From Apostichopus japonicus (lineage: Eukaryota > Echinodermata > Holothuroidea > Aspidochirotida > Stichopodidae), in the NCBI RefSeq assembly GCF_037975245.1, contig NC_092563.1, positions 30,593,960-30,657,959 on the forward strand: a DNA stretch of 64,000 nt, written 5' to 3'. The notes below the pieces were generated by a model that saw only the letters and a list, made by a program, of their open reading frames with translations, was not told the origin of the DNA and ran no database searches. A program made the position numbers and the translations under genes. Shown here one piece after another: positions 48,483 through 59,483 of this stretch (the stretch's first letter is position 1; every line of letters begins with the position of its first letter).

Positions 48483-49496
48483 CTTAAAGGAATTGTCTGG
48501 TGGAAGATTTTGATACATTGTCCTCATAGTTCTTATTTTTCTCTTTCTAACAATGTAAAAATTGACCCCATTTGACGTTTTCTTCTTGTAGAAATCTGGT
48601 TTTCAAATTCACCAGTTTCTCACCAAAAGCACCGTTTGTTCAAAAGCATCAATTTGGTGATTGACGTAGTGCAGGCAAAGAGGCAAAATGAGCGACTTGA
48701 AGTTAGCACTCCCATTTCCACAGCAAATACACTCTCGCTTGTATACGCACAGGTGATTGCCTATTTTACATTATTACGTACACATGGCGAATGTATACTG
48801 CCTACCTTGCCCAGTTGGTATAAGTACATAGCGTTGCACATAATACACTCTCCCACTAAAACCACAGTTCATAAACTGTTCTTCGAACCGCTGAAATAAA
48901 ATTAACGGATCAACTTTACAGTAAAAGGAAGCTTTTAAAGTCTTTGGAACACCGAAAGATGAAACTTGGCGGAATTGATGTCAGAGCAGAATTTAGTAGC
49001 CTTCGCAAAACTGTCCAATTGTAAACGTTAGAGTACTAGTCTACATGCGAAACATTCTTCGCGTTGGATCTGGACAGCGCGATGTATAAACAACAAAGAG
49101 TCTGCTGTTCAGACTTATCTTGTGTTACACAAAAATCACAAAATCACAGATGCACTACATATATGACGGCTTAACGATTTTTTTAAAACATATATAATTT
49201 ATAAGGTATTTCACCACAAATTAAGGAAGAAATTAATCTGTATTCAAACTCGGTTTTTCTTGTGATTACTGAAGGAACTGTATGGAGCATGGGTTATGTC
49301 GCAATCTGCATTTGCGAAGGTGACGTCACGTTCTCTACTGTTCACAGTATATTTGAAATATCCATCCTAAACGATTAAAAATTTTGTTTCTCGGTCAAAC
49401 GCAACATTAGCGTTCTCATATTTTGAAAGCATCTTTGGAAAATTATTTATCATTTCTTGAGGTAACTTCTTAGGGCTACCAGACAATTCTTTCAAA
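48483..49496. mobile_element. 1.0-kb element with terminal inverted repeats
   Basis: The left end CTTAAAGGAATTGTCTGGT and the right end, read inward as TTTGAAAGAATTGTCTGGT, match at 16 of 19 positions, with 12 contiguous bases (GAATTGTCTGGT) exact. The interior differs from its AT-rich surroundings in having more CpG, and includes a perfect CRE palindrome TGACGTCA at 49321-49328. No target duplication is obvious and the superfamily is undetermined. The 87-codon frame inside (48636-48899) shows no transposase motif. Confidence 0.75.
49321..49328. promoter_or_regulatory. CRE palindrome inside the 1-kb repeat element
   Basis: TGACGTCA, flanked GG..CG, is the full consensus for CREB/ATF factors. 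It sits within an inverted-repeat transposon, so any regulatory role would be co-opted. Sequence match only. Confidence 0.3.
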
Positions 49497-52068
49497 CCAG
49501 TAACTAGAAAATCTTGCATATTATATATTAGAAACAGTTAACTTGATCCAGGTCAGGGTAATGTGCAGACTGATGGAAATTTGGTACAAAATTATAACAT
49601 GTAGCCATGGTTACACTACTTAACTCCTTCACGCTATCATATATTAATGTACTCTAGCATTGAAAGACAGTCTTTAGTACAAGTATTAACAGCTCCATAT
49701 AAAACCTACAAAATTATTTACCAGTTAGCATTTAGAACGCTCACAATGCCAGAAACTGTTCCTGTGTACAACAGAGCAAGCTAAATGCAACTCGACCAGT
49801 TAAATTAAAATACAAACACTCCTCACATTATCCAGTACTAGAGATCTTAAGAATAACCCTTTCTTGTGCTAATAGTACTACACTTGCACTACAACGGAGA
49901 ATAACAACCAATCTTTAACACAGGTCTTCAGGCTCCATTACATTCCACAATATAGCCAAGGTCAATGACCTACAGGCTATTGGCCTGAGTGACCTTCAAG
50001 TCTGAGTGGACTTACAGAATGACCAAAGGATAAAGACACTTACCTTCTTACGAATATCCCTATTATAATTCTCCTGAATGACTGAATGGATTTGTGCATT
50101 ACCCATGTTTCAATTCACATTTCTTGTACACTAACATAGTCCACAGCGTCCACAGTGAAAGATGCCAGACAACTGGAATACACGCAGGTCATAATGAGCT
50201 TAAAACACCACTTAACAACAGCAACAAGCCAAAGTCAGAAGATTATGTAACCGATCCTCTTATAAGGTGTGAAGTTTGACATGGAACTGCTCAAGTCAAC
50301 TCAAACCAGTGGTTTTTATATATGCACAATACTGAATGAGACATGGAAAGTAAAGTTTCTGACTGTCCTTGACAGATCTACAGCATACATTACATTTTCG
50401 TGAAGACTAGTATATCTATGTATATATATATATATATATCTATATACTACAACTTGCTCACTGCTAAATAGCAGCAGACACAGAGTTCACTCAGTGTGTT
50501 GCAGTCGCGGGCGACGGTGGCGGCGGCAGTTGAGGTAAACTCAGTCTGCTGACTGGCTGACTGTATGTGTGTGTGTATGTGTACGCAGAGTGTACTGTGT
50601 GTGTCTGCAAAGCTAATCCACTCTATTTTGATTAGACATTGAACAAAGGGAGGCTGACCTTCTAAAGCAATCATGCAGCTTGACCTTAAAGGTCAGAATA
50701 TTAGGGCAAGGAAGTCAGACCTCAAGAGGTGAAATTTGAGGCAATTTAGAGCTGGGAGGGTTTCTTGTGGAAAGAGTGCAACCATGGAAAGGTTATAAAT
50801 GCTCCAAGGGAAAAAGGAAGTTATTATAGCTTTCACAAAAATGGAAAAGATATTTTGCAGGAGGTAGGTGTTACATGCTGTGTTATGCGGTTTGCACAAG
50901 TATAAAATAAACAACCTTGTTTGTGTTTGTGCTTTGACTATTCTAGGAGGTTCATATAAGTTTCATTGCTGTAGTTTACCAAATAAACAGGTAAGATAAC
51001 GGCAGAATATTAAGACAGGAAGCCAATGTTAAAAATGAAAATGGCACTCAAATATTTAGTAGTTATACATGTTACCTTCTGAAAGGCTGGAAAAATTCAA
51101 GGCAAGACACATACTTATGGAAAAGAGATCATCGCACAGTAAGGAAATCTGACATGGAAACATGCCAACGATGCAACTTAATGAAAAAAAGCAATGAAAC
51201 AGAGCTTTGAATGTAACAATGATGGCCGTGAATGGATTTTACAATACCTATGGTGAAAAGTAAATCAACTGGTCCTTGAGATGTGACGATTTTGGCAGGG
51301 AAATGAACATGGTACTAATTACTTTATGTGGTATCCACTATTTTGCCCTTAACAATATATTCTCACCTTGGTTTGCAGGTGCTGGAGCATATATAGTCCA
51401 TTTTCAGCTTCAAGCAAAATAAATGGTAAATAGCTCTCGACTAACATAAAAATTTGAAAGCGTAACACAAATTTATTGAGAAGTGCAAGCACAAAACATT
51501 TTAAATTGTTGTTGAATGACACCAAATTTGGACTAGAATTGAGATGTATAGTAATCTATAGTTGCTGTTTTTATGTTTTTAAATCTATAGAGCTACTTTC
51601 TGAATCTAAATAAAACTACTGATTACTGTGAAAAGCTTTTCTCACTTTTCGACTCTCCCCATTGTCCATCTGTGACTCTTGTCTTTTGAGATTCCAAGAA
51701 TTTGAAATATATTTTTAAGTACAAAAATTTGGCTTTGACTAAGATCTGACAAGGATCTCAAATGCTAGTGGTCCACTAAAGTAAGACTCCATGAACAATT
51801 TTAATTTATTTAGTCTTTTGTTACAAAACTAGAAACCTTGCTGTTGATAGGACTGTTTTGAACATCAAGTGACTATGAAAAGTAAGATATCCTCTAAAAT
51901 GGTAAGTGAGCTACATGGAAATTTGATTATAAAATCCAAAATTGTCTAAGCTATTGTGGGTAGAGTGAAAAAGTGTGCAGTAAAGACCAGAATGCAAAAA
52001 TGCATTGGGGTTTCGATGCAGTTTTCTTCATGAATCTGAAGTAATGTATAGTGAGGGTGTACATGATT
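49497..52068. other. Gene-less stretch; (TA)n and a short GC-rich segment
   Basis: A (TA)n tract lies at 50421-50439. About 70 bp downstream is a compact GC-rich segment (GTCGCGGGCGACGGTGGCGG, near 50505) followed by GAG|GTAAAC, which resembles a splice donor. This could mimic a TATA box and a 5' non-coding exon, but no downstream exon is recognisable. Otherwise nothing. Confidence 0.4.
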
Positions 52069-52400
52069 ACAAGGGTTTCACGATTTGACCTCTGATGACC
52101 CCAAATGACCTTTGACCTCCACCAAAAACAATAGACTTCTTGTACTCAATGTGGTACTTTTATACATCAAATATGATGTTGGTCCGACCTTCCCTTCCTG
52201 AGATATCATGTTTACAAGGTTTTCACAATTTGACCCATGGTGACCCTAAATGACCTCCACCAAAAACAATAGGCTTCTTGTACTCAATGTGGTACTTCTA
52301 CACACTAAATTTGAAATTTGACTGACTTTCTGTTCTTGAGATATTGTGTTTACAAGCTGGGCGTCACAAACGCACTCACACACACACACATACAAACACA
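52069..52400 (+). repeat. TGACCT-rich interspersed repeat (family E), two tandem units of about 145 bp plus AC tract
   Basis: The unit ACAAGG(G/T)TTTCAC(G/A)ATTTGACC, AAATGACC..CCTCCACCAAAAACAATAG, CTTCTTGTACTCAATGTGGT, then TTCTTGAGATAT, occurs at about 52069 and again at 52214. An (AC)n tract follows at about 52375-52391. Unit 1 contains a perfect TGACCTTTGACCT at 52106-52118. This is the clearest of three family members in the window. Confidence 0.8.
52106..52118 (-). promoter_or_regulatory. Perfect DR1 motif within family E repeat
   Basis: TGACCTTTGACCT is the reverse complement of the AGGTCA-A-AGGTCA consensus. It lies inside a repeat unit, so each copy of the family may carry a candidate nuclear-receptor site. 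Sequence match only. Confidence 0.35.
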
Positions 52401-53444
52401 TACACCATCATGAATGCATAGGTTACGATTATCATCGAAACCAAAAAATGAAGACCAGTTGACCCCAGCAAACATATTTGAGCATGTAATAGTTGTGTGA
52501 AGACAGGTAAGCAAGAACAAATCTGACTATTTTTATCTGTGTGTTTCACTGTTCATATATATATCAAGATATCAAGGACAGTTTCAGGGCTGGTGTCTTC
52601 TTATTTCCCATTCCTAGTTTTTTGTTTCTTATCGTCCTATATGCAACATATTTTAAATACTTTACAATATGATTGTCTGAACTCTTGATCAGAAGGAATA
52701 TAGGGATTAGAGTATGTCCGAAAAAGTTATGAAATATTGAGGTAACCATACGAACAAAGAGCTATAACACTGGGTAGAATGGAAGTTCATTAAGAGGCAA
52801 CACAGATAAATGCATGTATCAAACAATAATCTACATCACCCAGTTAACTGGGGACAATTTTTTCTATACTGTAGTGTTATGTCCTGCTTCAGAGCACTCA
52901 TATTGTCTGTACTGTACGAGCAGTATGAATAGCATGTTGCTATCAGATCAAGGTTAGGAACTGTTTGTACTGACAATACCAGTGCTTTGAGAGCATGATA
53001 TTGGAGTACAGTTTAGAGAGGTATTAGCATTAGGAAATTGTCCCAACTGGCTGTCTACATTATCTAAGCTATGAATATTCATTAAACCATTCATGAAGTA
53101 TATTATTATTACGTACTGAAGATATTACATACATTTCCCGAACTGAACCAATGTGTATTATGGAACTTCCTTTCCCCTGGTAGTAATTCCAAACTTTGTT
53201 AGAGCAAAATAATCCAGGGAGTTGAGTATCCTTTTCAACTAAGTTTTATCAGAAAACAAGAAACTTTGATTCCTACAGTAGTTGCCATCTTGAGTACATG
53301 TAACATATTACACTGCACATAAGGTTATCATATTTTGTCCATCATTGAAATTCTTGAAGTGATCAGGAAGGTTCTTGTATTCATGTCTAGGTTAGTTCAT
53401 GCCTGTTTACTATTACTTTTTGAGTTTTGTAAGGTTTCAGACTA
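52401..53444. other. Gene-less stretch, nothing recognised
   Basis: After the AC tract and a short ATCATCGAAA segment that may belong to the repeat, no feature can be supported. Confidence 0.5.
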
Positions 53445-53830
53445 TGACTTCTATTACACAGTGACTTTTGACCACAGCAACAACAAAAAAAAGAGGTGGA
53501 TGACCATACTAAACATGAAGTTCATCTAAGCTTTGCATCAAATAGTTATGTTTACAAGGTTAAAAGAGTTTGGTCATCTCAAATGACCTATGACCTTCAA
53601 AATTACAATCAGGTTTGTGTAACCACATAATCTATATACCAAAGGTCAGGTTCATTAGATCTGTACTTTGGAGTTTAAATGTTTAATAAGCTTTCAGAAG
53701 TTGATCTTTATATTAACCTCAAATGACCTTGACATCCATATAGATCAACATGTTCTTTCTTGTTCTCATTAGAAACTGTAGATAAACATCAAATTCAAGC
53801 TTCACAAATGGGGTTATCCTATCTACAAGG
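53445..53830 (+). repeat. TGACCT-rich interspersed repeat (family E), diverged copy
   Basis: TGACTTTTGACCAC, ATGTTTACAAGG, TCAAATGACCTATGACCTTC and CCTCAAATGACCTTGAC follow the layout of the copy at 52069, each followed by a 'catactnaacatgaagttcatc'-type segment. It spans roughly three decayed units. Boundaries are approximate. Confidence 0.6.
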
Positions 53831-56800
53831 CTATCTAAGCAAGAAACAAAGTAAATCTATAGAATAAACCACATCTCAAAGGAAAGATTTGCATGAAATG
53901 TGATACAGGGTAGCAATCTATGCAGTTACACAATAATTGCATTTAACCATTGCCAACGTACTTGTACACATGAACATGTTATGATCACTGAATGCAAAAG
54001 GTGCATCAATTTTATGCCTTTCAAAGAAAGGAATGAGAGAACACATTTCAAGAGAAGATCAACCTTTTGGCACCTCAAAATCTGCAGACTGGGCTAAGTA
54101 CTGCAAGAGTGTCTTTTTGACAGATAACACTGTGCAAAACAATTTTTACTATTTGGCTGTTGCCAAGACTTACCTAATAGCTTACAATTGACTTATTGTC
54201 AGCTACCTTGTATATACTGCTTAACACCTGAGTGAACACTAACTCTTTTGGGACAAAGAAATCACAATCGACCAAAAAACGTCAGTTACAAGACAATACA
54301 AACATAGTGAACTCAACCTTGTTTTTTGGTTTGGTATTGAGCTACTCAAAACATTAATTTTTCATAGAGTCTTCTGTCTTGAGAATGAATTAAAGTTACA
54401 ACTTACTGAGCAACAAAATCCCTAAAAAGCTATTACAGAAACTATTGCGATGGCCTAGTATGCCCTAGACCTATGAAGACTACTTGTAAAGCAAACCACA
54501 AGTGTCAATTCAGATATCTTCTTTTATGATTAAATACGGGATTCTTACTCTCGAAAAGAAAAGGGAACCTTGAAATTGGAGTGTAGTATATCTTTGGTGA
54601 AATGGGTAATATGTATTATGGGGAATATTCATAATACTTATTCATTAAACTACAACTCACCAAATTACAATTTAGAAGGCCTCTTGACTATAAACAGCAG
54701 ATCTTCTAAAGTCCAAAATAAAAAGGGTACGGCAAGGCATGTATAATTGATATAAACAATAGAAGTGATGAAAACAAATAATGAAGGTTGTGACTTTCCA
54801 GCAAAGAATAGATGGGTAGCAAGTGTAAGTTCCAAGGAAAGGCGCGTATTTCCAGTAGGATATATGTTACAAAGATGAAAGGATGCTATTATAAACCTCT
54901 ATATCTTGTGGAGCCACGTGGAAAAGTGGTCATGGATTCTCCTCCGAAATCATAAAACAAAGGCAGGGTCATCCATGACTCAGAGGGGTACATCGGAAGA
55001 ACTATGACATAGTGAGGGCGCACTATCGAAATAGCAAACATTATCATGATAGTATTGCATCACTAAATATCTACACAACTGACATAAATAGCTAACACAC
55101 CATTGAGAGAATAAAGTGAAATCAAACCTTTGACCAACAAATCAATTCATTTGATATATGTCAATGAAAAACTTTCACTAAGAGCGTTTCAAGAGAAGAA
55201 AATGTAGCATTGTAAACAAAAGAATGAAGCCCAGTCAATGTATCTCTGAATAATTCAATATACTACACCAATATGATTACTTGTATTAACAAATTTGCTT
55301 GAAAGAAAAACTAACTCAAAATATTTGGTTTATGGCACTTACTAATGAAGAGAGTTGTTCGGCTTTGCAACAGCTGTAATTCATTTCTGGTAGAATTTGA
55401 CGACTTAATTACCATCACTTGAAAACATAAATTTACTAGTTTCATTGTAATATATTTACTTTCTAATTTACAATAAAGTAGTACAAATAGCTAATGTTGC
55501 ATCACTGACAAATTTTCTTTCTAAAGTTATTTGTAATTACATTGCATGTAAGTTGTAACTATGATAATTTCAAGGAGACAAGATTGTGAGACCTTGTTTC
55601 TAAACCTCATTACCATTTGTCCCTATTATTTTGTATCTGAGTTTGTCTAAGTTCTGCTCAGATTAAAACATATTTCCTACCAGATAATTATCACATTATA
55701 TTATGGGAAGGAAAAAGGTCAACTCTGAATCGAAAGTGCAAAGATGTTGTTAAACGAGCAAACTGTTTGATTAAGATTCTGTTGTTAATATGTCTTTCTT
55801 TTAGGCAATCCTTGGAGAGCCTTTGGAATCCCCCATCTACTCTCTACAAATCACTTTGCAGAGCTTTACATCACTGACAGTGAGTCTCATGGGAATGAAA
55901 AATAGCAAAAAATAGGCTTTGACAAACCCTTCTTGACAATCCAAATTTACACATTTGTAATGATTGATTACAAAACATGTTCATTACCATGTTTGCCCAG
56001 ATTGCCCAGCTCAAGTAGATCAATAATCAACCAAATTCAGATCCCAAAAATATCTCCAACAAATCCTCATTTGGCATGGCAAGCCAAACTTAATGAGATT
56101 ACAAAACTCTGTAAGTTAGATGATGAAAAGTTGAAACTATTGTGTTGTTGTGTCCATGTGGCATGGCACAATTCTTCAACATGCATCGTTGAATTAAACT
56201 GAACAATAATTACCATATGGTACTAAAGAAATTAAAAACTTTTTCAAACAAGACAGTCAAACTCTTGGGACAGTACATCAATTTTTTCCTTCTTGAGTTC
56301 AACATGACTAACTTTCTCAGGAAAAAACACAAAGAAAAACTATCATACCATTATTCAGCTATCTGAACATATTAACCTAGTCACAATTTGGAAAAGTACA
56401 CTGTAAAATAATATGTGACTTCATTTCAATGGTAATAACACACTGTATCATCTTTGTTTTCTTAATTGAATTGATAACATCAATTTGGAAAGCTGCACAA
56501 TTGTATATAAAGCTAAGCATGTTCTCTAATGGTGGCCAGACAGTTCCTTGATCATCAGAATAAACTGCAGCAGCCCCAACATACAAGCAGCTTGTAAGGT
56601 AATAACCATTAAAACAAAAACAAGGGCAATGTTACATTAGTTCCATGTAACCTTTCAATTTTGTTTTTCTTTTTCTGATAAAATAACTTTTGTTTTATCT
56701 CAGCCATCGAACAAGGTGCAAAGTTATCAAAACTTATATGTGAGAGAGATATATATTTTGGGGAGGAGACATGTACAAATGAGAAAGCAAATTTGTCAAT

Positions 56801-56865
56801 GTTGAAAGTTGAACGACCAACATATTTATGTCTATGTTCTCTGTACTTTTATAGATTTTGAGCTA
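53831..56865. other. Gene-less stretch, nothing recognised
   Basis: Unique-looking AT-rich DNA with chance frames (for example 55933-56202, + strand). No repeats, RNA genes or coding signals could be supported. Confidence 0.5.
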
Positions 56866-57453
56866 TTAAAGGTCTATGGACGCCTATGTCCAACATTGTC
56901 CTAATCAATCTAATGGGCATTAGAAATCATGAAAAAAGCTGCAACTCCCAGCAAAATCCATCAAAGATTGACCACTTTACAAGTCTTTTCTTAATTCTAG
57001 TTATATTCATGAATAAACATGAAAACTAATTATGCACACTGATGATGAAAAGGGAATGATTGCATGATTTTCTGTTATATCATTCCTTTGTTTTTACAAC
57101 CTTTGTTTCAAGGACACTGAACACAGGTTTGAGGCCTAAGGCAATTTTGAAAAAAAATATTTTATTGTCTTCTTTAATAAGAGGAACGTCACATTATTCA
57201 AATGATATATGTGGGCTTGTAATTAGGGGTTATTTTATCAAGGCCATAAATAAACGAAGTTGATGAGGGCAATACTCCATGTCATAGTTTGCACATGTTT
57301 AATCAGTGTCCCAGATCTATCAAAGCTTCAAATGTGTATATCTTGGAAATGAAAAGAGCGTTTCAAAAAATCCAACAGATTTTAATGAAATTATCACATA
57401 CAACAAATGTACTGAATATGGGACAAATTGGCTAGGTGTCTGTAGTACTTTAA
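56866..57453 (+). mobile_element. 588-bp MITE with TTAA termini (family C, best copy)
   Basis: The left end TTAAAGGTCTATGGACGCCTA and the right end, read inward as TTAAAGTACTACAGACACCTA, match at 16 of 21 positions and both begin with TTAA. TTAA is the target duplication of piggyBac-type and some other cut-and-paste elements. The sequence aligns throughout with 8034-8565 in the same orientation. There is no coding capacity. Confidence 0.82.
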
Positions 57454-59169
57454 GGCCCCCTTTTAATATCATCTACAGTTTACTGGGATTTTTCAATTTC
57501 AAAATGGAAAAAAAATGGAAAGAAAACTCTTCAATGTGCAGTAGAACGTAATTGAATAAACTGACAAAGTATTACAATTAAAAGGACGACAATGCCCTTG
57601 CAAGTAAACAGTATTTGCCATAAATTTTCTTTTCTTTTAAACCGATCTAACATTATTTAACCATATTAATAAAGAGAATTTGATCACTATTACCATCAAA
57701 CTTGACAGTTATTCCTCAAGCTAAATTGTGGAGGCATTGGATTATGCCATATGTTCTGAACTCAAACAGATCTCTGTTTAAGATGATAGATCCCATACCG
57801 GCTCTAGCATTAAAAATTGTCTACAGAAATTGCTAAATGGAGCCTTCATGCATGATTCTGGAAAGGAAGGACTATACTTCACTAAGGATTTTCCAAACCT
57901 TTTACAAGATTAGAGAAGGTTCGAGATAAAGATTACATTCTTTCTTGCCTTGTAAATATATTTTTTTTTTCTTTGGAGGGAGAGGGGGTGGGACGGGCAG
58001 GACAGAAAAGCCACTGATTGGGAGCGATACCAAATTTGTAACATGTTCCATTGACTCGACCTTTGCATTCCTGACCTTGTTTTGAGAGCTCCACAACCTG
58101 CTGCAACCAAAAATTCATTGAAGTAGTTTGATTATGGTAAATTTAACAAGTACATAAGTACAACAGAATTGGTAACAGTTTGCCACATTTGGTGTGAAAA
58201 TATGAAAACTAGTGCAGTGCATGACAGGTACGGCAGTAGGCAAATTAACAAACAGATGAGTGAAGTTGTAACAAAAGTGGAAAATAACCTTGTAAATATA
58301 AAGTAAACTGTGGGAATCTATAATTATTGGACTGAAGGAAAAAGGACACATATAACCTCATCTTTTACCCATGGTTATATGTTAATTTCAAATTAAAACA
58401 ATACAAACAGACTGCACATAACAGACTGCAACAGAGTGACAATGCCATTGGAAGGTTACTGGCTATCAGTGACTATAAAATGAAATGGACCAAATGCTTT
58501 TATGATCATGTCTTCCAAGCAAGTATTGAAACAATGTTAGTGTATCTCAGAGTTGATACTGCAGCCAAATTTGACATATTCTTCAATTGTTCATGGTCTG
58601 AAACACACAAATGGAGAAATTAATTTGATCCAGTTTCAGTTTAATGTATTGACCTTTGACCTCCAGAGAATGTTACAGATTTCTTTCCCATCATTATAGC
58701 CATCTCAGGGAATAATTTTGTGCTCACAGTTTGGTTAGCAGTTTTGAAGGCTCTGAACTTTGTCTCATATAAAATGTTCCTGAACACAGAAACTGCAATT
58801 TTGTCCAGTTTACAATGCAATATCCCGGATAAATTGGTCCCTGCACCCATTCACAACAAATCTGTTCCTTAATCTTGCTGGTGATATATAATTACGTAGG
58901 GTTGACAACACTGTAGTGCTACTGCCTGTTTTTATCACTACTTCTGCACAAATTTAATAATTAGAATGAATACATCATATGTAGTGGCAAGAGACTATTG
59001 TCATAGGAATAGAAAAAGACTGAGTAGATGTTGTCAGATGTAAATTCTGTGCAGAAAACATCTCAATGGTTGATTCTGAAGTAGAAAGTAGGCGGTATCC
59101 CAGAAGTTGGAATGTAGGGGGTGCAGTGCTAAAATGTTACCAATTACAGGTTATAAGTACTATATATAG
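57454..59169. other. Gene-less stretch with one DR1 motif and a weak exon-like segment
   Basis: TGACCTTTGACCT occurs at 58650-58662. On the minus strand around 58102-57975, after a TTTTTGGTTGCAG acceptor-like string, there is an open segment rich in cysteine and glycine (RVNGTCYKFG). It has no clear donor, so I do not call it. The rest is featureless. Confidence 0.45.
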
Positions 59170-59483
59170 AGTGTGGTGGCCAATTGGCTAAGGCATCGGA
59201 CTTGTGATCCAAGGATTACTGGTTCGATTCCTGCCTAGTTCATTACGTTGTGTCCTAGGGCAAGATCATGCTGTGTCTCTTTTGCCTCTCTCCACCCAGG
59301 TGTTAAGTGGGTACCTGTGAGGTTACTTGTCATTGGGCACGGTATATAACTGCAGCCGTTTGGAGGGATTGTCTCTGGGACAGGATATCATTCACCAGGG
59401 TTAATATAACATCGGTTAAACGCTTTGAAACCTATCGCTGGTATGAAGCGCTATATATATCGAACATTATTATTATTATTATA
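59170..59483 (+). mobile_element. tRNA-derived SINE (tRNA-Thr-like head, LINE-like tail)
   Basis: The A-box TGGCCAATTGG (59177-59187) and B-box GGTTCGATTCC (59221-59231) are separated by 33 bp as in tRNA genes. Between them CGGA-CTTGTGA-TCC folds as an anticodon arm with loop CTTGTGA, giving a UGU (Thr-like) anticodon. The stem is imperfect and the acceptor stem does not close, so this is a retroposon and not a tRNA gene. The body runs about 200 bp to a tail with ACGCTTTGAAACC..GAAGCGCTATATA and (ATT)n at 59465-59483. This resembles the L2/CR1 LINE 3' ends in this window, which suggests mobilisation by such LINEs. Confidence 0.9.

Noticed and set aside
49321-49328. CRE as evidence for a host promoter
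   Set aside because: It lies inside a 1-kb element bounded by inverted repeats, and no transcript start or exon is recognisable nearby.
57975-58102. Minus-strand exon with a lectin-like cysteine segment
   Set aside because: Three overlapping frames are open there, no donor site is clear and the match to any family is too short.
59170-59240. Functional tRNA-Thr gene
   Set aside because: The acceptor stem does not close and the anticodon stem is mismatched. The sequence continues into a SINE body and tail.
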